A stretch of 64,000 nucleotides of DNA from Flavobacterium amniphilum (GTDB taxonomy: Bacteria; Bacteroidota; Bacteroidia; Flavobacteriales; Flavobacteriaceae), in contig NZ_JAMLJL010000003.1 in the NCBI RefSeq assembly GCF_023634845.1, positions 327,822 to 391,821 of the forward strand, written 5' to 3'. Of the stretch, positions 44,122 to 53,625 are shown piece by piece. The notes beneath the pieces are model-generated. The model did not search any database and was not told where the DNA came from. It saw only the letters and a list, made by a program, of their open reading frames with translations. How positions within the stretch are numbered: the stretch's first letter is position 1; every line of letters begins with the position of its first letter. A program made the position numbers and the translations under genes.

Positions 44122-45684
44122 ATGGCAAATACAGTCACCAAGAAAATAAAATCGTGGAATACCCTGCATGAAAACGGTCCGTTTACACCTTCCCAATTCA
44201 TGCACCAGACCAAGCCGGACAAAACCATAACGGGTCTATTAACCTGTTACAATGACTCGGCAAAAGAAATCCAGCGCTTACTGAAACAGGCTTTAGACGC
44301 CAACGAAGGTTTCAGGGCTTTTGGCTCCCGTTGGTCGATGTCGCATATAGCTCATCAAAGAGACAACATGCATGACAATTCGTATATGAATCTGAAAATG
44401 GCCGTCCAGAAACAAGATCTGCACACCAATTCGACACATGATGCGGCCAACATCTTCATTTTCCAATGTGGGAATACCGTTAAGGAGATTCATAATTTTG
44501 TGAATTTAACCGGCAAATCACTTAAAGCGTCCGGTGCCAGCAACGGGCAGACAATAGCGGGGTGCATTTCAACCGGAGTACACGGATCTGCACTGGATCA
44601 AGGTTCGGTACAGGATTATGTTGTTGGACTGAACATCATCACCGGTCCTGATCCGCAAGACATTGTGTATCTGGAAAGAGCAACCGAGCCCTGTCTTTCA
44701 GATGCTTTTATCAGTCAGACCCATTCCCGGATCATCAGAGATGACGGATTATTTAATGCAGCGCTGGTAGGATTGGGTTCCTTCGGGTTCATACACGGCG
44801 TGGTTGTAGTAACGGAAGAACGGTTTTTACTCAATCGTTATGTAAAAAGAATTCCGAAAACCGAGGCCCTTAAACTCGCCACCACGATGGATTTTAAAGG
44901 GACTTCCACTATCATTCCGGAAGAAGTGGATGCACAGGGCAAGGGATTGCGCCCGTATCATTACAAAATATTCATCAATCCGTATGTTGATTCCAACGAC
45001 TTTGTAATCGAACTGATGTATAAGAAACCGTATCGGAGTGGTTATCCTGATCCCGTTCCACACGTTAAAAAGTCCATTTACCGCGACCTGATTTTACTCT
45101 TTATCAAAATTGCGGAAAACTGGAAAGGAACGATCCCGAAGCTGATCAAAATACTTGAAAAGTCTATTTTACCCCAAACCGACACCAATATAACAGGAAC
45201 GCTCGGCGAGATATTCTGGGACGCAGGCTATCAGGGGCCAGCCTTTGCCTGTTCGGTGGGGATTGATTACAAAGATTCGGCAAAAGCCCTTGAATTATTA
45301 ACCAAACTGGCCAAAAAAGAAGGCCCGATACCCGGCATTTATGCGATGCGGTTTGTGAAACAGTCAAAAGCCACCCTTGCGTTTACGCGTTTCCCGATTA
45401 CCTGTATGCTCGAAATTGACGGCATCATCTGGGACCCGGCCAAAAACAAGAAAATGATTACACTGGAAAAATTCTGCACGCGCATGATTGAGGTGTTAAA
45501 AGAAAACAATATCCCTTTTACGATTCATTGGGGCAAGAATGCCGACTGGTCGTTTCCAGGACTTGTTAATCATATGTATGGCAATGACGCCGCAAAATGG
45601 AAACAACACCGGACGGGTTTCCTTAGTCAGAAAGCACAGAAACTCTTCAGTAATAAATTTTTGGAAGATATTGGTTTGGGGTAG
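44122..45684 (+). CDS. FAD-linked oxidoreductase (PCMH-type, sugar-lactone-oxidase-like)
   Basis: A 520-aa protein. The N-terminal FAD-binding PCMH fold has FRAFGSRWSMSHIAHQ (about 63-78), SLKASGASNGQTIAGCISTGVHGSAL (about 133-158), with H at the usual flavin-attachment-like site in GVHGSAL, and ALVGLGSFGFIHGVVV (about 215-230). The C-terminal half ends in HWGKNADWSF (about 469-478), like the substrate domain of D-arabinono-lactone and gulono-lactone oxidases (H-W-x-K motif). It likely oxidises a sugar lactone or related alcohol. The substrate is unknown. No signal peptide is seen. Confidence 0.8.
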   Translation: MANTVTKKIKSWNTLHENGPFTPSQFMHQTKPDKTITGLLTCYNDSAKEIQRLLKQALDANEGFRAFGSRWSMSHIAHQRDNMHDNSYMNLKMAVQKQDLHTNSTHDAANIFIFQCGNTVKEIHNFVNLTGKSLKASGASNGQTIAGCISTGVHGSALDQGSVQDYVVGLNIITGPDPQDIVYLERATEPCLSDAFISQTHSRIIRDDGLFNAALVGLGSFGFIHGVVVVTEERFLLNRYVKRIPKTEALKLATTMDFKGTSTIIPEEVDAQGKGLRPYHYKIFINPYVDSNDFVIELMYKKPYRSGYPDPVPHVKKSIYRDLILLFIKIAENWKGTIPKLIKILEKSILPQTDTNITGTLGEIFWDAGYQGPAFACSVGIDYKDSAKALELLTKLAKKEGPIPGIYAMRFVKQSKATLAFTRFPITCMLEIDGIIWDPAKNKKMITLEKFCTRMIEVLKENNIPFTIHWGKNADWSFPGLVNHMYGNDAAKWKQHRTGFLSQKAQKLFSNKFLEDIGLG

Positions 45685-45952
45685 GGATTGTTGGATTGTT
45701 AGACAGTTAGATTTTTCAACTTCTTAGATTTTTTAGACTTGTTGGGGTGTCAAAAGGGACAAATATGACTTGTTTAACCGCTGTCAGGGTTTAAAACCGC
45801 TGACAGGGTTAGCTTACCGGATTTAATTCACTAAAAATTATTTATTTTCAGATATTTGATATTAGTGAAGGATTGTGCTTTTTATTTCGTAATTCCGGTA
45901 CGATTTGGCAAGACTTTTGAGAAGCCTATAGTCTATCCATTTGAGGATTGAC
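45685..45952. other. Intergenic repeats
   Basis: Starts with low-complexity TTAGA/TTGGA-rich sequence. At 45776-45811 two copies of a short dispersed repeat (AACCGCTGTCAGGGTT, then AACCGCTGACAGGGTT) lie back to back. A related copy is at 43628-43645. No gene is seen. Confidence 0.5.
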
Positions 45953-45960
45953 TATATTTG
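45953..45960 (+). promoter_or_regulatory. -7 element of the gene at 45988
   Basis: TATATTTG (TAnnTTTG) lies 27 bp upstream of ATG 45988. Its presence argues against the earlier in-frame start at 45958. Confidence 0.4.
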
Positions 45961-45987
45961 AAAAACAAACCCATTTATATCCCATCC

Positions 45988-46422
45988 ATGAAAAAGTACA
46001 TTTTGACCTTTTTAGCCATAATCAGTTTATCCTTATCATCCAGCGCCCAACAGGTTACCCTTTTTGACAGTAGCGGAGAAGCTATCGCTTATATTGATTA
46101 CGATGAAGATGCCACGATATTTATGTGGAGCGGAAAACCGGTAGCTTTCATCGAAAAGGACGGAGATGATTTGTGCATCATTGGCTTTAACCGCAGTTTT
46201 TTAGGTTGGTACGAAGACGGGATTATTTATGACCGGAAAGGTTATATCGTTGGAGGAACCAAAGATGCCCTCAACATCCCTACCAAGTTTGAACGGATGA
46301 AAAGAATCCAGGGTATTGTCCCGTTTCGCCCCATTACACCGATATCCCCTATTAAGCCGACGTTTTGGGACCGTTGGAGCAATACTCCGCTGACGGAGTT
46401 TTTGTTTTTCGGGAAGAAGTAG
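45988..46422 (+). CDS. Secreted 4-fold beta-flower-like protein
   Basis: About 144 aa with a signal peptide (MKKYILTFLAIISLSLSSSAQ). The mature part shows a repeated short pattern: LFDSSGEAIAYID, FMWSGKPVAFIE, IIGFNRSFLGWYEDGIIYDRKGYIVGG. This is the sequence signature I associate with the 4-fold beta-flower proteins of Bacteroidota (four small beta blades). The C-terminus is Pro-rich. The role is unknown. Confidence 0.65.
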   Translation: MKKYILTFLAIISLSLSSSAQQVTLFDSSGEAIAYIDYDEDATIFMWSGKPVAFIEKDGDDLCIIGFNRSFLGWYEDGIIYDRKGYIVGGTKDALNIPTKFERMKRIQGIVPFRPITPISPIKPTFWDRWSNTPLTEFLFFGKK

Positions 46423-46758
46423 ATGAGATTGTTCGATTATTAGATTTTTCGATTATCAGATTATCAGATTATCAGACTATCAGATTATCAGACTATCAGA
46501 CTATCAGACTATTAGAATACTGACTGATAAATTAAAGAATAGCTTACATTAGAGTATTGGAAATATAGACACAGACTCTAAAGCTCAAAAGTCAGGAGAC
46601 TTTGCCTAGCGGTGAGCAGAAAAAATAATTTTATATATTTGATTTTTAGCCGGACCGGATGATTTGACATTGGCTTAATTTCACAAAGCCACAATATGTA
46701 AGAATCATCAAAAAAGAGACTGAATTACACTATTTATTATAATCCAAAACATTAAAAA
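46423..46758. other. Intergenic region with repeats
   Basis: It holds the 8-bp array at 46451-46514 and a dispersed element AAGCTCAAAAGTCAGGAGAC (46581-46600, continuing TTTGC) that recurs near 47230. The rest is a leader for the next gene; nothing else is seen. Confidence 0.5.
46451..46514. repeat. 8-bp tandem repeat (GAYTATCA, 8 copies)
   Basis: Eight head-to-tail copies of GATTATCA/GACTATCA, the last one GACTATTA. Confidence 0.9.
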
Positions 46759-47151
46759 ATGAAAAAAAACTTTTTAGTATTTGCCTTCACCCTGATCAGT
46801 CAAATGGGATTTAGCCAGGAAATTAAGATTAAAGATGATATCGTCACTGTAGACGGTAAAGAATGTCTTAAAATCAATGATTCAGATGCCAACAATGTCT
46901 CAATACTTGATTTGGAAGGAAATGAAATAATCTTTTTAAAATTCATACACAACAGCAGATATGCCCGCCTTTATACCAAAGTGACATTCCTTAAAGAAAA
47001 GCTCACCTTTACGTCAAGTTCTTACATATTCACCAAAAAGTTACTTATCAAAAAACTGCTTGCAGACAACACTTTGGAGAACTGTAAACTGAATCCTGAA
47101 AAAGTAGAACGTTTTGTTTTAAAATATGATGAAAGTGTAGAAGGGCATTAA
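46759..47151 (+). CDS. Secreted protein of unknown function
   Basis: 130 aa with a signal peptide (1-19, ending FSQ). The mature part looks beta-rich at first (IKIKDDIVTVDGKECLKINDSDANNVSILDLEGNEIIFLKF, a short strand-turn pattern related to beta-flower proteins), then helical and basic (LLIKKLLADNTLENCKLNPEKVERF). No family is recognised. It is followed by a terminator. Confidence 0.6.
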   Translation: MKKNFLVFAFTLISQMGFSQEIKIKDDIVTVDGKECLKINDSDANNVSILDLEGNEIIFLKFIHNSRYARLYTKVTFLKEKLTFTSSSYIFTKKLLIKKLLADNTLENCKLNPEKVERFVLKYDESVEGH

Positions 47152-47155
47152 AAGC

Positions 47156-47192
47156 AATACCGGTAAAGTGAAAACTTTACCGGTATTTTTTT
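47156..47192 (+). terminator. Terminator
   Basis: AATACCGGTAAAGT (47156-47169) pairs exactly with ACTTTACCGGTATT (47174-47187), followed by a T-run. Confidence 0.9.
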
Positions 47193-47524
47193 GGATTATC
47201 AGATTGTTGGATTGTTAGAATACAGACACAAGCTCAAAGTCAGGAGACTTTGCACGCAGCTGATTATCAGATTGTTAGACAGTTAGATTGTCAGATTATT
47301 ACAACACAGATAGCATTTAAAGAGCAGCCCAGAGTCGGGATTTCATAGGTTTTATAGTTGTCAGGATTGAGCAGTAGGTTATTAAAACCCCGATGACACG
47401 AATTTTCACCCGAGCGAAGCGAACTGACGAAGTAATCCGTGCCCACCAAGCAAAAACACAAAGAACTGTTTGCCAAATCAAAGTCGGGTCCTGATAACTG
47501 TGGGAATTACTGCATCAGTATTGT
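47193..47524. other. Intergenic repeats
   Basis: It carries GATTATCAG-type low-complexity, the second copy of the CTCAAAGTCAGGAGACTTTG element (47233-47252) and the dispersed CGAGCGAAGCGAACTGACGA (47411-47430). No gene is supported. Confidence 0.5.
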
Positions 47525-48073
47525 TTAAAACCGATAGCCCAGATTTATTCCAAATTTCACTACTTGGTCGTGGTCTGTTTTATCTGAATTAAATAATTGT
47601 TTACCCCAGCCAAGGTTAGCACCGTAGATAAGTCCGCCCTTAGTAACCCATTTACCGCCCAGGCCTACACCGAGAGAAAGATCAAAAACATCAGGTTTTT
47701 CCGTAAAAGTTGATTTATCTTCTGTGCCAAATACTTTATCCCCATCGATGGAACTAATCACCCCAAACCCTTCCACAAAAAAGCCGGAAGAATATTTTTT
47801 ACCAAAATACATTCTGTAATATGGAGAGGCATAATAATTTAAATCCGGGTTTAGTTTTGTATCGTAGACATAAAAAAAGGAACTTCCCAATGATGACTTT
47901 TTGTTTAAATGTCTTTCATAACTTACCTCAACTGCCCCCATCAAAGGTGAAAACAGATTGAGTGTAACTTCATTGTTCTTCTCGTATGGATTTCCATTGA
48001 TTTCATTTTGATTTTGAGCTTTACCGGCTAAAAACGAAAACAGTATTACACTTATAACAAAGGTTTTCTTCAT
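47525..48073 (-). CDS. Small outer-membrane beta-barrel protein
   Basis: 182 aa with a signal peptide (1-19, ending GKAQ). The mature part is a barrel of about 8 strands (VTLNLFSPLMGAVEVSYERHL, YASPYYRMYFG, FFVEGFGVISS, FDLSLGVGLGGKWVTKG, GANLGWGKQLF) ending in the classical aromatic strand VVKFGINLGYRF. It is the only minus-strand gene in this stretch. Function unknown. Confidence 0.78.
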   Translation of the reverse strand: MKKTFVISVILFSFLAGKAQNQNEINGNPYEKNNEVTLNLFSPLMGAVEVSYERHLNKKSSLGSSFFYVYDTKLNPDLNYYASPYYRMYFGKKYSSGFFVEGFGVISSIDGDKVFGTEDKSTFTEKPDVFDLSLGVGLGGKWVTKGGLIYGANLGWGKQLFNSDKTDHDQVVKFGINLGYRF

Positions 48074-48440
48074 AAAAAAGTTGGTTTAATTAATTTCGGA
48101 CAAACCTATGGCAATTTGCTACAGCAGATGTTAAATGCGCCAAAAAATCTTGTTAAAAAAAGCACAAATAAGGTCCAAAAATTAAAAAACAGCTGCTATG
48201 ACCGGATTTATCAAAAGGTTCCCAATACAATACAATTCACTTCACTGCATTGCGCAATCCCGTTATTCCTAATGAGACGAACTGACGGGGTAATCCGAGC
48301 CATCGGGCGACAAACAAAACAAAGAAAAAACTTACAAAATAATACACTTCTTCTTTCATTTCTTTACAAAAATTGCTAATTTTATCAACAACAGTCCGCG
48401 GTACTCATAGCCATTGCGGAAAAACAGCAATACAGAGACT
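48074..48440. other. Intergenic region
   Basis: It contains the third dispersed copy ACGAACTGACGGGGTAATCC (48277-48296) and A+T-rich leader. An open frame across 48116-48379 overlaps the repeat and looks spurious. Confidence 0.45.
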
Positions 48441-48854
48441 ATGATACACCAACCCGGTTATACCAAGCTTCATGAAACGGAAAAGTTTGTTTTGGGACAT
48501 CTTTTTGAGAATGCTTATCTGACAAACAAGGACACCAGTGACTCTATTTTCATTGGTCATTTTTATGGTGACCCGAATTGCGGATTAATCAGCAATGACA
48601 ATACCTGGTGTTTGGTTGGCGGTTCGACCCTGAAACTATGGACCAATACCGAGTTGACGGAAATCAAAGACAGTTCGGTTCACTGGACATTCAAAATACG
48701 GCAGACCGATACGCATAAGGCAGAGCTTTTAATTGATCCGTGGGCAGACAATTCTTCTGTTTGGGAATTTGACATTCTGACCCGGGAAGCACGGAAAGTA
48801 AAAGATTTTGACGACTACAAAAACGAATCGTATACTGAGAATATCATTTGGTGA
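48441..48854 (+). CDS. Small cytosolic protein of unknown function
   Basis: About 137 aa from ATG 48441. No signal peptide. Marked by HFYGDPNCGLISNDNTWCLVGGSTLKLW (about 40-67) and IDPWADNSSVWEFDI. The pattern is like small beta-rich proteins that often accompany polymorphic toxin systems, but no toxin is adjacent and I do not claim that role. Confidence 0.55.
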   Translation: MIHQPGYTKLHETEKFVLGHLFENAYLTNKDTSDSIFIGHFYGDPNCGLISNDNTWCLVGGSTLKLWTNTELTEIKDSSVHWTFKIRQTDTHKAELLIDPWADNSSVWEFDILTREARKVKDFDDYKNESYTENIIW

Positions 48855-49135
48855 TCAATAGATTGCTCAGACTGGTTAGACTTCTTGGACTTCTTGGACA
48901 GCTTAGACTTATTAGACAACATAGATTGCTTATATTTCCGGATTTGTGACGGCATGGAACGGCACTGATTACCTGCGGTTCATACGCAAATCTGTACTAT
49001 CGGATTGTATACTGAAAGTATCATTTGATAGATAAATCAAGACAAATCATTTATTATTTTTTTAGATTTGTGTTGGTACGACACCAGCACGGATGCAAAT
49101 CTGCGTTATGGATTACCTAATAACGAAATAACAAA
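48855..49135. other. Intergenic region with a -7 element
   Basis: It holds low-complexity TTAGACTTCTTGGAC copies and TAGATTTG at 49063-49070, a likely -7 for the gene at 49136. A hairpin around GTGTTGGT/ACCAGCAC follows it. No gene is seen. Confidence 0.4.
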
Positions 49136-49540
49136 ATGCGTTTAGAGCCCAGAGACAGTTTATTTGAAGCCGGTAATGAAATATTTCCCGAGCACACCCA
49201 TAAAACAATTGAAAGTTTCAACCGTTGTGTGACTGAACAAAACGAATTACTGTATCTGGAGTACCGTTTAGATACTACAGACGTATCATACCGGGTTTAT
49301 CTGGATGCCGGTTTACCGTTTTGGTCTGAAACAGCCCTGACCGATTATGAGAAAGATCCCGACGTGGAATATGAGTTGGTCACAGCGTTAGTTGGCCGGA
49401 GAATCCAAAGTATACATTGGTTTCCCGATTCCCGGAACAGCAAGATACTGTTTGACACAGATGGACACAGTGCCGTTTTGCAATGCAAAAATCCGGATCT
49501 ATTTGATTCGGCTGCAGAATTTAAACTGATACAGCAATAA
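49136..49540 (+). CDS. Small acidic protein of unknown function
   Basis: A 134-aa cytosolic protein with no signal peptide or helix. Mixed alpha/beta pattern (FEAGNEIFPEHTHKTIESFNRC, then DVSYRVYLDAGLPFWSE and LVGRRIQSIHWFP). I do not recognise it. It stands alone between repeats. Confidence 0.55.
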   Translation: MRLEPRDSLFEAGNEIFPEHTHKTIESFNRCVTEQNELLYLEYRLDTTDVSYRVYLDAGLPFWSETALTDYEKDPDVEYELVTALVGRRIQSIHWFPDSRNSKILFDTDGHSAVLQCKNPDLFDSAAEFKLIQQ

Positions 49541-49612
49541 CAAAAACCGAAGGCTGACTATTTAGTTTAGCGTTAATTTTTGAGTCCAAAGAACCAACAA
49601 ATAAGAAAGCAA

Positions 49613-50143
49613 ATGAATAAATTATCACTGTTTTGTTTTATACTGTTTATTCTGGGTTCCTGCAATAAACCGGTTGAGTCTGAAGATCCGGCAAAATTTG
49701 ATGAAAAAGGAAATCTGATTGTGTATAGTGAAGAAGTATATGCCAAAATGTGGTTCAAAAACCGGAATTTAAAAGTTACGGTTATTGATACTTTCTGCAT
49801 AAACCAAAAATCAAGAGTACTTAAAGACATCCAAAAAGGGAAGCTGGTTTATTTCGGCTTTCATCCTCGTGAATTTAAAAAGATGTCTGAAATACTACTC
49901 AAATACGGCATAGAGTCTAAAGAACATTTAGGGAGGTGTGTCAGGATTGGAGGATTTGAACCGTTTTGCTATGAAGAAGAAATGTACAAAGAAATTAACC
50001 GGAAATACGGAAACCATTTTATTGATTCCATTTTCAGGATGGTCCAAAAAGAATACATATTGGAGCATCCTGATGTTCCCTATTTTGAAGACGGAGTTGA
50101 TTTGAGGGAAAAATACAAATCGGATTTAAAAAAGAAAAAGTGA
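49613..50143 (+). CDS. Lipoprotein of unknown function
   Basis: About 176 aa from ATG 49613 (MNKLSLFCFILFILGSC), with the lipobox Cys at residue 17. The rest is basic and hydrophilic, including YSEEVYAKMWFKNRNLKVTVID and a Lys-rich tail. No family is recognised. The upstream in-frame ATG at 49580 would lengthen it by 11 residues that would hide the signal peptide. Confidence 0.65.
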   Translation: MNKLSLFCFILFILGSCNKPVESEDPAKFDEKGNLIVYSEEVYAKMWFKNRNLKVTVIDTFCINQKSRVLKDIQKGKLVYFGFHPREFKKMSEILLKYGIESKEHLGRCVRIGGFEPFCYEEEMYKEINRKYGNHFIDSIFRMVQKEYILEHPDVPYFEDGVDLREKYKSDLKKKK

Positions 50144-50201
50144 ATCCCGTTGCGGTTAAACACTATTTATTAAATTAGACGATACCAATCCAAATCTGCA
50201 A

Positions 50202-51042
50202 ATGAAGTATTTACATTTTATTTTTATTCTTTTGGTTTCGGCCACTGCGTATAGCCAGGAAGACATGCTTATCCAATATAATCAGGCTGAAAGCCAATTA
50301 AAGTCGGGAAACACTGCAGGAGCTTATACCCTATTTAAAGAACTTTATCCTAAAGTCAAATTACAGGACACCCTTTACAATTACACCCTTTGGTATTATG
50401 TTGGGGCGGCAAACCGAACTTGAGCGCAGTTCCAGATTAAAGGAGAACTTTCCAAAATCACTTGAATATGGCCAGGAAGCTTTAAAACTGATACGGGACG
50501 GCCAGAAAGTATTCGATACGACTTTTGCCAAAAGAGAACCCTGGATGATCAAAAATCTGGTGGTTTCAAATTTTGGTTTAAAAAAACCGGACGAAGCAAA
50601 GAAATACAAATCCCAATTGTATGAACGCTATCATAAAAAGCAACTTCCGGAAGGGATAGACGGTTATTTTAATTTTGACTATTTCATTCTTGATGATAAA
50701 AACATATGGGGATACGAATGGTACCCGGAATTGCCTGAAGACCGGTTTTCATCAAGTTTTACCAAAGTAGTTTATTATGTTTACAGCCGGAATGCCGATG
50801 GTTCCGACAAAGACCAGCTTTATCGGTTTCATGTGTTGATGTTTCATCAGAACAGCACGAATACAAAGTTTGATTACATCTTAGAAAAGCAACAGGAAAT
50901 AAACAATCAATTAGTGAGCGGATCGTACTATTCTTTCACTTATAAAAAAGACATTGACTACTTAAAACTGAGAGAAGACATTAAAAAAATTGTTTCTGAA
51001 CAAATCCAACCCGACACCAGAAGAACAATCACCCGAAACTAA
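50202..51042 (+). pseudogene. Frameshifted TPR-like secreted protein
   Basis: The 5' part (50202-50423) has a signal peptide (ending YSQ) and a TPR-like helix pair, then stops after GAANRT. The next frame (open from about 50398 to 51042) carries on at once with ELERSSRLKENFPKSLEYGQEALKLIRDG, a natural TPR continuation. Skipping a single base near 50412 joins them into about 280 residues. This is a +1 shift; I see no slippery heptamer that would suggest programming. It is a broken gene or a sequencing error. Confidence 0.7.
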
Positions 51043-51159
51043 CCTGTGGTAAAACAGGTTTTCCCGGCACAATGAGATGATACAAAACCAAATCACTATC
51101 TTCACAAAGCCGGAAAGCATTTACTGAATTCCCAAGACAAAATCCAAAAATAAATAATT

Positions 51160-52203
51160 ATGAAAAAACTGTTTATTATTTTGACATTACTACCTGTTTT
51201 AGCGTATTCCCAGAAAAGAGAAGAGGCTGAGAACAAAGTTCAGGAAGGCGTTACATTACATGATGAAGGTAAATATGACCATGCCCTGAAAGTGTATGAA
51301 GAAGCACTTACCCTCGATAAAGATAATTTGCTGGCACTTTCGGAAATGGCCATGACCCTCAATGCAGCAAAGCAATACGACAAATCGATAGAGATTTGCA
51401 AACGCGCTATTGAAACACACAAAAAAGAGGATGTAAAAAATGTTTATGTGTCTTATGCGAATTCATTGGACCATTTAAACCAACCCGACAAAGCGATAAA
51501 GATATATGACGAAGGCATAAAGAAATACCCGGATTACCATCAACTTTATTTCAACAAGGGAGTAACCCTGGCCAACTTCAATCAGCTTGAGAAGTCAATT
51601 CTTGCTTTCCAGCAAGCTACCAGAGTAAACCCTAACCATTCGAGTTCATTCAATGCATTGGGTGTTTTGGAACAGAAAAACAGGATTGCCTCCATTCTGG
51701 CCATAAGCCGATACCTGACTTTAGACAATAAATCTTCCCGGGCCAAGGGCAATTATGAAATAATTCTTAAGAATATGTCCCAAGGTGTTTCGCAAAAAGA
51801 CGACAAATCAATTTCATTGGTTCTTGATCCAAATGTCCTTGACGGTGTTGAGAAAGGAAAAAAAACCGAGAATAATTTTTCAACAACGGATATGATTTTA
51901 TCCATGGCGGCGGCATTAGACTATGATGACAAGAATAAGGACAAAACCCCTTGCCAAAAATTCATTACCAAGTTTGAAACCATTTGCAGTTCCCTGACCG
52001 AATCAAAAAAAGGAGGTAAAGGATATTACTGGGAATTTCTTGCTCCCTATTTTATTGAAATGAACAGCAAAAAACTCGTTGAACCTTTTAGCTATATCAT
52101 TTTTCTTCCTTCACAGAGTGAAGATGTGCTAGACTACCATAAAACCCATGCCGCCGAGATAAAAAATTTCAATGACTGGTCAAGCAGTTATCAATGGAAA
52201 TAA
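51160..52203 (+). CDS. Secreted TPR protein
   Basis: 347 aa with a signal peptide (1-17, ending AYSQ), then about five TPRs (GKYDHALKVYEEALTLDKDN, KQYDKSIEICKRAIE, NQPDKAIKIYDEGIKKYPDY, NQLEKSILAFQQATRVNPNH, about residues 36-170) and a C-terminal domain without clear relatives (about 190-347). A periplasmic or surface scaffolding role is likely. The frameshifted gene upstream looks like a relative. Confidence 0.8.
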   Translation: MKKLFIILTLLPVLAYSQKREEAENKVQEGVTLHDEGKYDHALKVYEEALTLDKDNLLALSEMAMTLNAAKQYDKSIEICKRAIETHKKEDVKNVYVSYANSLDHLNQPDKAIKIYDEGIKKYPDYHQLYFNKGVTLANFNQLEKSILAFQQATRVNPNHSSSFNALGVLEQKNRIASILAISRYLTLDNKSSRAKGNYEIILKNMSQGVSQKDDKSISLVLDPNVLDGVEKGKKTENNFSTTDMILSMAAALDYDDKNKDKTPCQKFITKFETICSSLTESKKGGKGYYWEFLAPYFIEMNSKKLVEPFSYIIFLPSQSEDVLDYHKTHAAEIKNFNDWSSSYQWK

Positions 52204-52248
52204 AAGATATTTAACCTTACAAAATTTTAATCCAACACTACTACCCTT

Positions 52249-52653
52249 ATGGACATACGATACAGTTTTGATGAAAAACCAACAGCAGACCAGATTATCG
52301 AACTTTATGATGATGCCGGTTTGCCCAGACCCACCCATGACAAAGAACGCATCCAGAAGATGTATGACAATTCCAATTTGATTGTTACGGCTTGGGATGG
52401 TGATGTACTGGTAGGCGTTTCCCGCTCAATCACCGATTGGGTATGGAGTTGTTATTTATCAGATCTTGCTGTCAGAAGCGAGTACAAGAAAGAAGGCATC
52501 GGCAGGCAGCTCATCAACCTGACCCGGGAGAAAGTGGGTGAAGAGTCGATAGTATTGCTGTTATCGGTTCCTTCGGCGATGGAGTATTATCCGAAAGTGG
52601 GCTTTGAAAAACAGGAAAGCAGTTTTATTATCAACAGGGCGGATTGGAGGTAA
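52249..52653 (+). CDS. GNAT N-acetyltransferase
   Basis: A 134-aa protein with the GNAT fold: a strand pair (LIVTAWDGDVLVGVSRSITD), the acetyl-CoA motif LAVRSEYKKEGIGRQLI (about 73-89, with the glycine pattern KKEGIG) and a late strand LLSVPSAMEYYPKVGFE. It acetylates an amine of unknown kind. It starts 46 bp after the TPR gene and may be co-transcribed. Confidence 0.85.
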   Translation: MDIRYSFDEKPTADQIIELYDDAGLPRPTHDKERIQKMYDNSNLIVTAWDGDVLVGVSRSITDWVWSCYLSDLAVRSEYKKEGIGRQLINLTREKVGEESIVLLLSVPSAMEYYPKVGFEKQESSFIINRADWR

Positions 52654-52706
52654 TACCCAGTGGCATAACGAAATCAGGCACCATACTTTTAAAAGAAAAC
52701 ATTAAA

Positions 52707-53402
52707 ATGAAGAGACAGCTAACATTTATTTTATTACTTATCAGTACCTATCTGTATTCACAATCTCCTTTGGATACTATCAAGCAATTCAATTATAAAA
52801 GACACTATGAATTAATCCTTAAAGAAACAAAAAACGAAAAAAGCAAGTATTCCTATTCAACGCAATTAAAAAAATTCACCAATCATGAACCCCAGAGTAA
52901 TTTTGAAGTTTTGTGTTTGCTGATCGGATTTAGTGACAATGAGAATTTCAAACCTTATTTCGACATTTTAACCATTGATACAGAAATTTTTAATTTGAAT
53001 GAAAACAAAAAATTCAAAGAAGCAATAGAATACGGAAATAAAGCGCTAGAGATTAACCCTTTCAGAATAAAGGTTCTTAGGGAATTAGCTTATGCCTATG
53101 GAGAAACCGGAAATAAGGAAATAGCCGAACGACTCATGATAAGAACAGGCAAAATATACAATGCAATGCTTGCAAGTTCCACCATATCTGGCACAAACAT
53201 CAAAGACCCCATGTTTTCGCTGGGACCGAAAGACGGGCAATATTTCATCCGCTTTTTTATGGATTGCAAACTTGGCAACATGGGATCGGGGACTGATCCC
53301 GATGGCTATTTTATTGACATCTTAAACACAACATTTCAAGATTTGCCTGCAACCTTCTATTTCAACATCAATCACGTTAAGAAGACAATAATGAAAAAAT
53401 AA
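52707..53402 (+). CDS. Secreted DUF4919/TPR-type protein
   Basis: About 231 aa from ATG 52707, with a signal peptide ending YSQ at about residue 20. The central part has a single TPR-like unit (EAIEYGNKALEINPFRIKVLRELAYAYGETGN) and a C-terminal beta domain with FSLGPKDGQYFIRFF. I recognise the DUF4919 type from Bacteroidota. The role is unknown. Confidence 0.68.
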   Translation: MKRQLTFILLLISTYLYSQSPLDTIKQFNYKRHYELILKETKNEKSKYSYSTQLKKFTNHEPQSNFEVLCLLIGFSDNENFKPYFDILTIDTEIFNLNENKKFKEAIEYGNKALEINPFRIKVLRELAYAYGETGNKEIAERLMIRTGKIYNAMLASSTISGTNIKDPMFSLGPKDGQYFIRFFMDCKLGNMGSGTDPDGYFIDILNTTFQDLPATFYFNINHVKKTIMKK

Positions 53403-53625
53403 ACAGCACAAACAACCCAAACAAATGCTTGGACAACCCCAGTCATTCAAATGGTTTTACCTCCTCGGTCAATTATCGGTATACGGGTTGGTAGTTGATG
53501 TAGCTTTGTGTTTTATATTCCGTAAAAAAAGAAAAATAATGTAAAACTCATAATCCGGTGTATATTTGCCACTAAGCCTTATAATGACAATAATTTAGCT
53601 TCAACAATCCCAAACCACATTACTA

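Noticed and set aside
48116..48379. 87-codon open frame
   Set aside because: It runs through a dispersed repeat and has no signal peptide or family pattern.
50398..50423. Programmed frameshift between the two TPR frames
   Set aside because: No X XXY YYZ heptamer, no strong downstream stem and no family known for recoding; a plain one-base change is simpler.
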